Positions 35,434-43,685 are shown, numbered from the stretch's first letter. The stretch: DNA of 47,260 nt from Planktotalea frisia (GCF_001890925.1 NZ_MLCB01000099.1:1-47260); one strand, 5' to 3'. Translations and numbers: made by a program. The notes: generated by a model not told the origin, from the sequence alone.

Positions 35434-36186
35434 CAACGCCGCTTTGGACAGCCTGAAAGACCCTTGAAAGGCCCCCACGCCAAGGCGCCCATCAGCAACG
35501 GCATAAGGATCAGATGCCGCCTGCTTCAAAATCGGCTCTGCATGTGCAAGTGAAATACAGGCTGCTTTGGCAAGTTTATCACGCTCGGCGCGCGCGCGTT
35601 TAAATCGCGCTAAGCCACCTTTTGCGAGTTCGACAATTGCTTCTGCACGACCATCAAGCAATGGCACGCGCTTTGCTTCTTCAAGTGCGGGGATCGCTTG
35701 GAAAAATCCGGCCAACCCTGCGGCATAGCCCGCATCATTCGCACTCTGACTATCGCAACAACCAAGCGCGTCACACGCCGCAAAAAGCAGCCCGCCTGAT
35801 GTGCGTTCCAGATATGTGGTGAAGGCGGGTTCATCCTCGAACGGGTCTTTGTAAATGTCCCACCTGCGGGCCGCGATAAGCGCATCTAGCGCTTCGGCCC
35901 CTGCTTTACTGAGCACCTTCGCAAGCGGTGTTGCAACCTCATGGCGGCGCACATCGCCGCCATCAATGATTTCTTCCATCACATCACGCCACCATTGCAG
36001 ACGCATCTCCGCAATCATCGGCTCCTGCGTTACCCAAGGCGCTCGCGTGATTTCAACGTTAGCAGCGTAGATCGGGAAAAGCATCGCCCGCGCGCTTGCA
36101 GGCGCTGCCATAGCCGCGCGAAAGCGAGGGGGGTCGCCCCGCTCCACGATTGCAGCACATGCGTGCCAGTCTGGTATCTTGCTCAC
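35419..36186 (-). CDS. Squalene/phytoene-synthase-fold protein, NDUFAF6-like
   Basis: A 255-residue all-helical protein of the SQS_PSY superfamily. The segment MRLQWWRDVMEEI (~62-74) matches NDUFAF6-type proteins (complex I assembly factors) and the alphaproteobacterial relatives. The two Asp-rich motifs (D-x-x-x-D) of true phytoene and squalene synthases are not visible, so a carotenoid or squalene role is unlikely. Start codon is GTG at 36186, overlapping the hydrolase stop (GTGA). It is the last gene of the tight sugE operon and overlaps the convergent MFS gene by 15 bases. Confidence 0.75.
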   Translation of the reverse strand: MSKIPDWHACAAIVERGDPPRFRAAMAAPASARAMLFPIYAANVEITRAPWVTQEPMIAEMRLQWWRDVMEEIIDGGDVRRHEVATPLAKVLSKAGAEALDALIAARRWDIYKDPFEDEPAFTTYLERTSGGLLFAACDALGCCDSQSANDAGYAAGLAGFFQAIPALEEAKRVPLLDGRAEAIVELAKGGLARFKRARAERDKLAKAACISLAHAEPILKQAASDPYAVADGRLGVGAFQGSFRLSKAALLGRW

Positions 36187-37166
36187 TTGAAAGTCTCTTT
36201 GATCAAACCTTCGGTCGCGGCTGCATCTACTACGCTCAGATGGGACTCACCATCAATAATGTGGTAGCTGCCTTTGTCGGTCACTGCGCTCATTAACTCT
36301 TCGTATTTATCTGCAAAAAATGCCTCATCCTCACTGCCTGCGATCAACGTGAATTTGGGCAGCGCGGCGATATCCGTGAGATAGTCCATGCGCGGAGCAA
36401 AGCCAGTGTTTAGACGGTAGGAATAGGCCAAAGTAGCGAGGTGGCCATATTTCCCCTCGCGCGCAGCTTTGGGCATATTGAACTGGATGATCTCCAAATG
36501 ATTGAGCGCTGTGATACCAAAGGTGTTGAGCATAGAGAGCCCAATGATGCGGCGCGTCATTGCATGGGCCCAACCGCCAGAGTTGGTGCGCGTTGTTGGC
36601 GCGTTGTGCTTCAAGAACGGGGCAAGCAGAACGGCATGATCCATCAGCGCGCCATGTTCGCCACCCGCAAAGCGTACAACCAGCCCGCCACCGGAGGAGT
36701 GACCGGCAAGGATCACTTGTTGATCCGGCAGTGCTTCGGCCTTTATCAACGCTGCGAGATCATCCTCCATCTGTCCGATGTAGTCCACATCGCCGCGACG
36801 CTCAGGGCTTTCTCCGTGTCCACGTAAATCGGGTGCGATTACATAAGCATCGCTCGATAAGGAGTTGGCAATGTTGTTAAATTGCAGACCGCCCCAGCCA
36901 GACCCGTGCACCATGATCAACAATGGTTTGGTGGCGTCCTGCGTGCCATAACGGCGTACCGGCATGTCCCAACCAGTCTCTGTGGCAATACCAACTTGCT
37001 CGGGCACATTGTCGAATCCGCGCGCAACGGTGCTCTCAAAACTAAGGCCATTTGACTCTTCGCTTTGCGTAAAGCGTTTAGGGCGATCCGATACGATCAG
37101 GCCGAGAGCAATCAGGGCGGTAATCACAAGGCTTACCGCAGTAAAAGTCATAATTTTCATAAGCAT
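36183..37166 (-). CDS. Membrane-anchored alpha/beta hydrolase
   Basis: A 327-residue hydrolase with an N-terminal hydrophobic helix (~3-24, MKIMTFTAVSLVITALIALGLI) that anchors or exports it. The fold motifs are IMVHGSGWGGLQF (~85-97), the nucleophile elbow LAGHSSGGGLVVRF (Ser ~150), the acid in LIAGSEDEAF (~275) and a late His in GESHLSVVD (~305). The family includes lysophospholipase-like enzymes; the true substrate is unknown. The start at 37166 lies 1 base from the XRE gene stop, within the operon. GTGA overlap with the following gene. Confidence 0.85.
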   Translation of the reverse strand: MLMKIMTFTAVSLVITALIALGLIVSDRPKRFTQSEESNGLSFESTVARGFDNVPEQVGIATETGWDMPVRRYGTQDATKPLLIMVHGSGWGGLQFNNIANSLSSDAYVIAPDLRGHGESPERRGDVDYIGQMEDDLAALIKAEALPDQQVILAGHSSGGGLVVRFAGGEHGALMDHAVLLAPFLKHNAPTTRTNSGGWAHAMTRRIIGLSMLNTFGITALNHLEIIQFNMPKAAREGKYGHLATLAYSYRLNTGFAPRMDYLTDIAALPKFTLIAGSEDEAFFADKYEELMSAVTDKGSYHIIDGESHLSVVDAAATEGLIKETFK

Positions 37167-37167
37167 G

Positions 37168-37374
37168 TTAGTCGTCTTTCACGTAAAAAATGTCATGAAC
37201 AGAACAGTCCAGAGCGTGAGCTATTTGCAAAGCAAGCAGCGTTGAGGGAGTGAACACACGGTTTTCAATCGTGTTGATAGATTTGCGCGACACACCAACG
37301 GCCTCTGCCAATGAGGCTTGGGTAAAGCCCTTGTCAGTGCGGTGCGCTTTGAGGGTGTTGTGCAACTCAGCCAT
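37168..37374 (-). CDS. Small XRE/Cro-type transcriptional regulator
   Basis: A 68-residue single-domain helix-turn-helix protein (HTH_3, Cro/CI type). The sequence DKGFTQASLAEAVGVSRKSINTIEN (~14-38) is a textbook HTH, with TLLALQIAHALDCSVHDIFY (~45-64) as the dimer-forming tail. Proteins of this size and ending are often autoregulators. It lies 3 bases after a small membrane protein gene, inside the sugE operon, so it is a candidate binder of the GTTACA half-site array at 38110-38166. Direct evidence for that is absent. Confidence 0.9.
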   Translation of the reverse strand: MAELHNTLKAHRTDKGFTQASLAEAVGVSRKSINTIENRVFTPSTLLALQIAHALDCSVHDIFYVKDD

Positions 37375-37377
37375 GGC

Positions 37378-37776
37378 TCAGGATCGCAAATTCAGGATGC
37401 AATAGGCCAGCATTGGGGCAGCACCCGCTGCCGTACCCATAGCGGCGATAGATGTGGTTGGCTCGATCCAGCCAAGCGCCATAAAAATGCCAAACAGCGG
37501 ATAAAGCGCGATAGAAAACCAGTAGGAAAACTTCACCGCTTGGCCCCACTCGACCCAGAACAATTCATCATGAGCCATGCCTGCAACACGCGGCCCCGCA
37601 GAGATAGCCGAAAGCCACATCACTAAACCAGCCGCAAAACCGGACGCTCCGGGCAACCAAGGAGAGAACGGGCGCGGTGAGTTACCCAGCAAAGCCAGCG
37701 CGCTGTAAGAGGCACAGACCAGTCCAGCGAGGCCGAACACGACTATACGAATTTTTGAAAGAGTTTCAGTGTTCAT
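37378..37776 (-). CDS. Small multi-pass membrane protein, 132 aa
   Basis: Four hydrophobic segments are visible: ~9-30 (VVFGLAGLVCASYSALALLG), ~42-60, ~80-100 (YWFSIALYPLFGIFMALGW) and ~105-128. A polar loop, GPRVAGMAHDELFWVEWGQAVKF (~62-84), holds acidic and aromatic residues. I do not recognise a named family. Its position directly before a small XRE regulator (3-b gap) is a combination seen for small membrane proteins that pair with an XRE repressor; that resemblance is inference. No catalytic motif is seen. Likely part of the five-gene sugE operon. Confidence 0.7.
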   Translation of the reverse strand: MNTETLSKIRIVVFGLAGLVCASYSALALLGNSPRPFSPWLPGASGFAAGLVMWLSAISAGPRVAGMAHDELFWVEWGQAVKFSYWFSIALYPLFGIFMALGWIEPTTSIAAMGTAAGAAPMLAYCILNLRS

Positions 37777-37779
37777 CCC

Positions 37780-38097
37780 TTATCCTTCCGCCAGCTTAAA
37801 GCCGGCAATGCCGATCACAATCAGCGCAGCACTGGCCAAGCGCATCGGGCTTGCGGCTTCGCCAAAGGCGTAAATGCCAACAGCGAAAGAGCCGACCGCG
37901 CCGATGCCGACCCAAACAGGATAGGCCGTGCCAAGCGGCAGCAATTTCATTGCATAGGCGAGCAGCCAAAAACTGACAAAGGCAGCAACCGCAACAATCA
38001 CGCTATAAAGCGGCTTGGTGAAACCATCAGAGGCTTTGAGCGCAGTGGCCCATACAACTTCTAGACAGCCAGAAATTGCGAGAACGATCCAAGGCAT
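37780..38097 (-). CDS. sugE: SMR family transporter, SugE/Gdx-like
   Basis: A 105-residue four-helix small multidrug resistance protein. Glu13 in ISGCLEVVWATALK is the proton/substrate-coupling residue, and AYPVWVGIGAVGSFAVGIYAFGE (~58-80) is the SMR motif. The W-x-x-A sequence and overall form match the SugE/Gdx branch, whose known members export guanidinium; substrate here is not proven. I place the start at 38097 (MPWIV) because GGAG precedes it and the family begins there; the ATG at 38112 would lie within the operator. No guanidine riboswitch is visible upstream. First gene of the operon. Confidence 0.88.
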   Translation of the reverse strand: MPWIVLAISGCLEVVWATALKASDGFTKPLYSVIVAVAAFVSFWLLAYAMKLLPLGTAYPVWVGIGAVGSFAVGIYAFGEAASPMRLASAALIVIGIAGFKLAEG

Positions 38098-38109
38098 ATA
38101 TAAACACTC

Positions 38110-38166
38110 CATGTAACCTGTGAGTTACATGGGTAGCTAAGGTTACATGTAACGTCAAGGTTACTT
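38110..38166 (-). promoter_or_regulatory. GTTACA half-site array in the sugE promoter
   Basis: TGTAAC/GTTACA elements occur at 38112-38117, 38124-38129, 38142-38147, 38148-38153 and (GTTACT) 38159-38164. They make one inverted repeat (CATGTAAC, 6-b spacer, GTTACATG; 38110-38131) and one 12-b palindrome (GTTACATGTAAC; 38142-38153). GTTAC copies also repeat at 18 and 17 bases. A TTGACG -35 (minus strand, 38158-38153) overlaps the palindrome. The array fills the 63-b cimA-sugE gap and touches the cimA stop. Confidence 0.7.
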
Positions 38167-39783
38167 ATGCACTTTCTCCGAAGTATCTCGGATAAGCTTC
38201 CATTGGATCGCATCCAAGAGCGCTTCAAAACTCGCGTCCACAATGTTGGGCGATGCCCCAACCGTGCTCCAACGATTGCCTTTGGAATCAGCGCTATCAA
38301 TGATCACACGTGTCACCGCTTCGGTGCCGCCTTGGGTGATGCGCACCTTGAAATCTACGAGACGCATATCGTCGATCATCTCTTGATATTGCCCTAAATC
38401 TTTAGCCAACGCCTTGGACAAAGCATTCACAGGCCCCCGATCAGAGCCTGTGTCATCCATAGATTCGCTGACAGAGAGCTTCTTTTCGCCGTCCACTTTC
38501 AGCACGACGACCGCCTCCGAGAGCGAGATCATCTTGTCGTACTTATTCTTGCGCCGCTCGACCGTGACTTTGTAGCGCTTCACTTCGAAAAATGTTGGCA
38601 ACTGCCCCAAAGCTTTGCGCGCGAGCAACTCAAAACTGGCTTGTGCCGTATCATAAGAATAGCCCTGCGCTTCGCGTTCTTTAATTTCGTCGAGCAAGAA
38701 ACCAAGAGCGGGATCACCCTTTTTCACACTCAGCCCTGCATCAGAAAGACGCTTGCGCAGGTTCGATTGCCCTGCTTGATTGGACATCGGGATAACCCGT
38801 TCGTTGCCGACGATATGTGGCTCGATATGTTCATAGGTGCTTGGGTTTTTCAGGATTGCGCTCGCGTGCAGACCCGCTTTATGGGCAAAAGCGGACGAGC
38901 CAACAAATGGTGCTTGGCGCAGCGGTACACGGTTTAGAATATCGTCCAAAGTACGCGAAATATGCGTAAGCGTTTGCAGGTTTTCAATCGTCACGCCTGT
39001 TTCAAATTTGCTCGCATAAGGCTCTTTTAGCAAAAGGATCGGGATCAGCGTGGTCAGGTTGGCGTTGCCGCAACGCTCGCCCAGACCATTCAATGTTCCT
39101 TGGATTTGACGCGCACCGGCGTCTATCGCCGCGAGCGAACAGGCAACCGCATTCGCCGTGTCGTCATGGGTATGGATTGCTACGTTTTCACCGCTGATGC
39201 CAGAAGCGATGACCGCTTTGGTGATCTCGTGGATTTCGTTTGGTAAAGTGCCACCGTTGGTATCGCACAAAACAACCCACCGCGCGCCCGCTTCCATCGC
39301 AGCGTGCAAAGTTTCGAGCGAATAATCGGGATCGGCTTTGTAGCCGTCAAAGAAGTGTTCCGCGTCAAACAGCGCTTCGCGATCTTGGCCAGTGATGTGC
39401 GAAAAAGAGGCCGCAATATTGGCAGTGTTTTCCGCTTTGGTAATGCCGAGCGCGTCCGAGACATGAAAGGCGCTGGATTTGCCGACAAGACAGACCGCGC
39501 TTGTGTTGGCGTTCATCACTTGCGCGAGAACATCGTCGTTCTCAGCGGACCTACCAGTCCTTTTCGTCATCCCGAAAGCGGTCATTTTGGCGCGTGTTTT
39601 GGGCGCATTCTCAAAAAATTCACTGTCGGTCGGGTTCGCACCCGGCCAGCCGCCCTCAATATAGTCGAGGCCGAGTTGGTCGAGCATTTCAGCGATCTGA
39701 ATTTTTTCGGTAGTGGAGAACTGCACCCCTTGGGTTTGTTGCCCGTCGCGCAAAGTGGTGTCGTAGAGGTAGAGACGTTCCAT
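38161..39783 (-). CDS. cimA: (R)-citramalate synthase
   Basis: CimA condenses pyruvate with acetyl-CoA to (R)-citramalate, the pyruvate route to isoleucine. The N-terminal TIM barrel carries LYDTTLRDGQQTQGVQFST (~6-24) with the catalytic Arg-Asp, IEGGWPGANPTDSEFF (~41-56), and the metal-binding HTHDDTANAVACSLAAIDAG (~199-218). The C-terminal LeuA-type regulatory dimer domain (~400-530) is present, which in family members senses isoleucine. The 540-residue length and GGWPGANP motif favour this group over 2-isopropylmalate synthase. It directly follows cysS on the minus strand (adjacent stop and start). Confidence 0.88.
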   Translation of the reverse strand: MERLYLYDTTLRDGQQTQGVQFSTTEKIQIAEMLDQLGLDYIEGGWPGANPTDSEFFENAPKTRAKMTAFGMTKRTGRSAENDDVLAQVMNANTSAVCLVGKSSAFHVSDALGITKAENTANIAASFSHITGQDREALFDAEHFFDGYKADPDYSLETLHAAMEAGARWVVLCDTNGGTLPNEIHEITKAVIASGISGENVAIHTHDDTANAVACSLAAIDAGARQIQGTLNGLGERCGNANLTTLIPILLLKEPYASKFETGVTIENLQTLTHISRTLDDILNRVPLRQAPFVGSSAFAHKAGLHASAILKNPSTYEHIEPHIVGNERVIPMSNQAGQSNLRKRLSDAGLSVKKGDPALGFLLDEIKEREAQGYSYDTAQASFELLARKALGQLPTFFEVKRYKVTVERRKNKYDKMISLSEAVVVLKVDGEKKLSVSESMDDTGSDRGPVNALSKALAKDLGQYQEMIDDMRLVDFKVRITQGGTEAVTRVIIDSADSKGNRWSTVGASPNIVDASFEALLDAIQWKLIRDTSEKVHK

Positions 39784-41178
39784 CTATGCCTCCCCCCGCT
39801 TGATGCTGTGCAATCTGTCTGCGTCAAAAGCGCTCGTTGGCTTCAACTCGACTGTGTCCTTGCCCATTTGGACTTCCAAACCAGCATCCCGCGCATCGCT
39901 TCGCAGACGGTCCACTTCGCTAAAATCACCACTCAGTTTTGCAGCATTGCGCGCAGAGCGCAGCCAGCTTTCGACGTCCATAATCTTTTCATGATCAAGA
40001 CCTCCGCCAAAGCTTGGCGCGACCCAATCGTCCATTTCATCGCTGAGCAGGCCCAAAAGTTGCGCAGAACGTTTCAACACAGCTGGATCACCATTGCGCG
40101 CGATATCGTGCAACGCTTGGATTGCCTTGTGGGTGTTAAGATCATCAGCCAGAGCTTCAATCACATCTGCATTCGGAGCGTCCGCCGCAGTCACGCCTTC
40201 GATTTTGGCGTGCCAGCCACGCAGTGTGCGTTCTGCCTCGGCCCGTTTGGTTTCGGTCCAATCCATCGGCTTGCGGTAATGCGTGCTGAGCATCACAAAG
40301 CGAATAACCTCACCCGGAACACCTTGGTCCAACAAATCGCGCACCGTGAAGAAGTTGCCAAGCGACTTGGACATCTTCTTGCCCTCGACCTGCAACATCT
40401 CGTTGTGTATCCAAATGTTCGCGAACTCGTGGCCAACGCATTTGCTCTGGGCGATCTCGTTCTCATGATGCGGGAACATCAGGTCGTTGCCGCCGCCGTG
40501 AATGTCAAAACTCTCGCCCAACAATTCGTGCGCCATGGCGGAGCATTCGATATGCCAGCCCGGACGCCCCTTGCCCCAGGGGCTGTCCCAGCCGGGGGTG
40601 TCAGCGTCAGAGGGTTTCCACAGGACGAAATCCATCGGATTACGCTTATAGGGTGCCACTTCGACGCGCGAGCCTGCGATCATGTCGTCAATGCTGCGAC
40701 CGGAAAATTTACCGTAATCGGCATAACTTTCGACCGCGAACAGAACATGGCCCTTCGCCTCATAAGCGAAACCTTTTTCAATAAGATCCGCGCTCATATC
40801 AACCATTGGCTGAATATATTCCGTCGCACGCGGCATATGCGTGGGATGCATCGCGCCGACAGCATCCATGTCGTCCAGATACAGACCAATCGTGCCATCC
40901 GTTATCTCACGGATCGACTGCCCCGTCTGTGCCGCACGCGCGTTGATCTTGTCATCCACATCCGTGAAATTGCGCACGTAAGTGACCTTATCCTCACCGT
41001 AAACATGGCGCAGAAGGCGGAACAGAGTATCGAAAATGATCACGGGTCGCGCGTTGCCCAGATGGGCGCGATCATAGACCGTAGGGCCACAGACATACAT
41101 CGACACTTCACCAGATTTAATTGGCTCCAAGACCTCTTTTTGACGGGTCTGAGTGTTTTGCAGTGTGATCTGTGTCAT
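39784..41178 (-). CDS. cysS: Cysteinyl-tRNA synthetase
   Basis: CysS charges tRNA-Cys. The zinc Cys is in [19 protein letters not shown] (Cys30), whose tail HLGN is the HIGH signature; a second zinc ligand is Cys in [14 protein letters not shown] (~213), the His-x-x-x-Glu follows in [14 protein letters not shown] (~235) and [18 protein letters not shown] (~269) is the KMSKS loop. A 464-residue class I synthetase of normal length. Starts with ATG at 41178. It is the first gene of a cysS-cimA run on the minus strand, with a 234-b intergenic region before the divergent aminotransferase. Confidence 0.97.
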   Translation of the reverse strand: MTQITLQNTQTRQKEVLEPIKSGEVSMYVCGPTVYDRAHLGNARPVIIFDTLFRLLRHVYGEDKVTYVRNFTDVDDKINARAAQTGQSIREITDGTIGLYLDDMDAVGAMHPTHMPRATEYIQPMVDMSADLIEKGFAYEAKGHVLFAVESYADYGKFSGRSIDDMIAGSRVEVAPYKRNPMDFVLWKPSDADTPGWDSPWGKGRPGWHIECSAMAHELLGESFDIHGGGNDLMFPHHENEIAQSKCVGHEFANIWIHNEMLQVEGKKMSKSLGNFFTVRDLLDQGVPGEVIRFVMLSTHYRKPMDWTETKRAEAERTLRGWHAKIEGVTAADAPNADVIEALADDLNTHKAIQALHDIARNGDPAVLKRSAQLLGLLSDEMDDWVAPSFGGGLDHEKIMDVESWLRSARNAAKLSGDFSEVDRLRSDARDAGLEVQMGKDTVELKPTSAFDADRLHSIKRGEA

Positions 41179-41412
41179 GTCACAAGTCCTTATAGCGCGC
41201 GCAAATGGTGCGGCGGACTTAGCAACTCAGATCAATGAAAGAAATGTGAAACCTGCCCGCCTAACGAAGTTAGTGGGAAATACAGCAGATAATTGTGATG
41301 ATCTGTACGTGGTTCATTGCAATTGCATAGCGACAGAAATCGCATCCGTCCAGAGGATTGACGAATCCTGCATGCCTTGGCCAAGTGGCGCATCGCGTTT
41401 TAGGAGATCGCC
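41179..41412. promoter_or_regulatory. Divergent intergenic region, cysS / aminotransferase
   Basis: A 234-b gap. It holds a 10-b palindrome TGCAATTGCA (41318-41327), CAGAT/ATCTG arms (41285-41304) and a perfect AGGATT-GACG-AATCCT hairpin (41354-41369); a TTGACG lies inside the last. AGGAGA precedes the aminotransferase start. No tRNA or coding frame is seen. Confidence 0.4.
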
Positions 41413-42588
41413 ATGCCTGTTCTGTCCCCCACATTGACCAACCTGATTGAAGGCGGATCTGACGGCTGGGAAGTCTTCATGCGCGCGCGCAAAATGATCG
41501 CAAACGGGACGCCTGTGACAGAGTTGACGATTGGCGAGCACGACATTCGCACGGATCCAAGTATTTTGGCAGCGATGGATGTCTCCGCGCGCGGTGGTCA
41601 TACGGGATACGCAACGGTCCCTGGCATTGCAGAATTGCGTGCCGAAGTGGCCGCGCGGGTGCAAACGCGCACAGGCGTTCCAACCGAGCCCGAGAATGTA
41701 ATGATCACACCGGGGGGGCAATCCGCGCTGTTTGCGAGCCACCTTGCCGCCTGCCCGTTTGGCCAAAAAGCGCTCTACCTTGATCCATATTACGCCACCT
41801 ACCCCGGCACCCTGCGCGGGGTTGGTGCTGTCGCGGTGCCTATTCAAACGCGTGCTGAGGATGGCTTTCAACCCGATGCGCGCGAGATTGACGCTCATGC
41901 GGACGGTGCCGCGAGCCTACTGATCAACTCGCCTAACAACCCGACGGGGGTGATTTACACGCGTGAAACCCTCGAAGGCATCGCCGATGTGTGCAAGCGT
42001 CATGACCTTTGGCTGATCTCTGACGAAGTTTATGACACACAGGTTTGGGAGGGCGCGCACCTCTCACCGCGCGCCCTGCCTGATATGGCTGAACGCACGC
42101 TGGTGATCGGCTCTATGTCGAAAAGCCATGCGATGACGGGAAGTCGCATTGGATGGATTGTTGGTCCGAAAGACGCGATTGCCCATATCGCCAATCTTGC
42201 CACACATACGACCTACGGCGTTGCAGGATTTGTTCAAGACGCCGCACTCTTTGCCTTGCGTGAAGGACCTGAGTTTGAAGCAAAGATCGCCGCCCCGTTC
42301 GAGCGTCGCCGCGCGTTAACTGTTGATATCCTAAAAGGGCAAAATCACGTCAAGCTGATCCCGGCGGATGGCGCGATGTATGTAATGCTCAATATCCGCG
42401 CGACAGGGCTAAGCGGTGAAGACTTCGCCAATCAGTTGCTCGACACCCATCATATCGCTGTCATGCCCGGTGAGAGTTTCGGCAAAGCAGCAGCAGGTCA
42501 CATCCGTGTGGCGATGACGATTGATGATGAACGCTACGCAGAGGCTTTGCGGACTTTATGCGAGTACGTCGCGAGCCTTTGTGAATAG
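41413..42588 (+). CDS. PLP-dependent aminotransferase, AruH-like
   Basis: A 391-residue class I/II aminotransferase. The Schiff-base Lys is in GSMSKSHAMTGSRIGWIVGP (~235-255), with SPNNPTGVIY (~175) and SDEVYDTQVW (~204). Several segments closely resemble arginine:pyruvate transaminase AruH of pseudomonads: SKSHAMTG...GWIVGP, FVQDAALFAL and LLDTHHIAVMPGESFG; this is a similarity call from memory and the substrate remains open. AGGAGA precedes the start. It is followed by the TPM gene after 49 bases. No arginine-degradation partner gene is nearby. Confidence 0.75.
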   Translation: MPVLSPTLTNLIEGGSDGWEVFMRARKMIANGTPVTELTIGEHDIRTDPSILAAMDVSARGGHTGYATVPGIAELRAEVAARVQTRTGVPTEPENVMITPGGQSALFASHLAACPFGQKALYLDPYYATYPGTLRGVGAVAVPIQTRAEDGFQPDAREIDAHADGAASLLINSPNNPTGVIYTRETLEGIADVCKRHDLWLISDEVYDTQVWEGAHLSPRALPDMAERTLVIGSMSKSHAMTGSRIGWIVGPKDAIAHIANLATHTTYGVAGFVQDAALFALREGPEFEAKIAAPFERRRALTVDILKGQNHVKLIPADGAMYVMLNIRATGLSGEDFANQLLDTHHIAVMPGESFGKAAAGHIRVAMTIDDERYAEALRTLCEYVASLCE

Positions 42589-42637
42589 GCATTTATACGT
42601 TAGGCTCTGTGCATTCTAACTTGGAAAGCCCTTTATC

Positions 42638-43465
42638 ATGATACGTATCTTCGCGATTTTCGCTTTTTTAATCTGCGCCACGACAGCTTTGGCGCAATCC
42701 TATCCTGAGTATAACTCAACCACTGTGAACGATTACGCGGGTCTTCTTGATGACGCTTCAGAAGCACGCTTAGTCGCGCAACTCGAAGAATTGAAAAAAG
42801 ACACTGGCGTTGAGATGACGGTTCTGACCCTCTCGCGCCAAGACATGTTCGCACCGGATCAAACGATTGAGCAATTCGCCACAGGTTTGTTCAATGAATG
42901 GGGCATTGGCAACAAGACCAGCAACGATGGCGTTTTGGTTTTGGTAATGCACACGGACCGTATAATGCGGATCGAACTTGGTGGTTCTTACGGACGTGAC
43001 TGGGATCGCACTACTGCTAAAGTTATAGACCGCTCTTTTTTGCCCGCGTTTGGTGAAGACCGTTATCAAGACGGTATCGAGGCTGGGGTCACAGATACAA
43101 TTGAAGCCATTGTTACTCCCTTCCTTGCAGGAGAAGAAGCGCCAAGTGGCGGTGAAGGCGACAATTGGATTTTCGCAATTGTTGCGGCTGTCTTTGCTGG
43201 GATCGGCGCGCTTATTTTTAAAGACAAATTCGTGAAGCTGAGGAAATGCCCCGAATGCGGCACGCGTCACTTGAACCGCTCGCGTCATATCAAAAACAGT
43301 GCCACCAAGACCTCGACAGGCAATGGCGATATGATCACGGAATGCTCCAATTGTTCCTATCGCTCTGTGGTGCCTTACACGATCAGCCGTGTGAGTTCGT
43401 CCAAGTCGAGCTCCAGCTTCGGTGGCGGCTCTTCTGGCGGCGGTGGCGCAAGTGGCAAATGGTAG
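42638..43465 (+). CDS. TPM domain protein (YgcG family) with zinc ribbon
   Basis: A 275-residue membrane protein. Signal peptide (~1-19, IFAIFAFLICATTALAQS), then a TPM domain (~28-150) with VNDYAGLLDDASEARLVAQL and MRIELGGSYGRDWDRTTAK as typical segments. A membrane helix (~170-190, WIFAIVAAVFAGIGALIF) follows, then a cytoplasmic zinc ribbon (CPECG ... CSNCSY, ~205-245) and the Ser/Gly tail SFGGGSSGGGGASGKW. TPM proteins are linked to membrane or photosystem maintenance and possible phosphatase activity; the role in this organism is unknown. It lies 220 bases upstream of the mttB-like gene. Confidence 0.85.
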   Translation: MIRIFAIFAFLICATTALAQSYPEYNSTTVNDYAGLLDDASEARLVAQLEELKKDTGVEMTVLTLSRQDMFAPDQTIEQFATGLFNEWGIGNKTSNDGVLVLVMHTDRIMRIELGGSYGRDWDRTTAKVIDRSFLPAFGEDRYQDGIEAGVTDTIEAIVTPFLAGEEAPSGGEGDNWIFAIVAAVFAGIGALIFKDKFVKLRKCPECGTRHLNRSRHIKNSATKTSTGNGDMITECSNCSYRSVVPYTISRVSSSKSSSSFGGGSSGGGGASGKW

Positions 43466-43685
43466 GGTCTGAAAACGACCTTTCGTCGTATTTGGCGTAG
43501 CAAGCGCTGAAATTTCGCTCTCAACTCGGTTTAAAGCCGTTGGGAGAACACGTTTGGTTAACTCACTTTGGAAACTCACACTGACACGCGTCACGATTGG
43601 CGCGCGACGTGGACGTGCTGCACGCGGACGTCCCTGAAGGAAGCTTTTTACCCTTCCCTTCAGTTCGTTTCGAAAGTCAAATACA
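43466..43685 (+). ncRNA. Structured leader upstream of the mttB-like gene (candidate)
   Basis: A 220-b gap on the plus strand with several hairpins in order. Hairpin A: CTCTCAA (43518-43524) with TTGGGAG (43540-43546) and inner CGG/CCG; it covers GGGAG. Hairpin B: GGACGT (43611-43616) with ACGTCC (43628-43633). Hairpin C: CTGAAGG (43634-43640) with CCTTCAG (43657-43663) plus three inner pairs. A short TTCG-TTT-CGAA follows. The ribosome site before the mttB ATG is weak. I see no match to SAM-II, SAM/SAH, B12 or glycine riboswitch. Confidence 0.4.
43554..43637 (+). CDS. Possible 27-aa Arg-rich leader peptide
   Basis: A TTG start with GGGAGA seven bases upstream (43542-43547) opens a frame of 27 codons ending ...IGARRGRAARGRP and TGA. 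The stop overlaps the first base pairs of hairpin C, and the ribosome site is inside hairpin A. Start codon and translation are unproven; the frame itself is open from 43473. I rate it a candidate regulatory peptide for mttB. Confidence 0.25.
   Translation: MVNSLWKLTLTRVTIGARRGRAARGRP

Noticed and set aside
38098-38166. Guanidine (mini-ykkC or ykkC) riboswitch before sugE
   Set aside because: The gap is only 63 b and consists of protein-type palindromes; the paired ACGR loops of mini-ykkC are not present.
39304-41238. Very long plus-strand open frame (644 codons) opposite cimA and cysS
   Set aside because: It is antisense to two clear genes, has no domain, and starts inside cimA. Such shadows arise from the codon bias of the true genes.
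42770-43594. 274-codon minus-strand frame covering the TPM gene and the mttB leader
   Set aside because: It mirrors the TPM gene, has no family features and reads as low-complexity Thr/Arg sequence.
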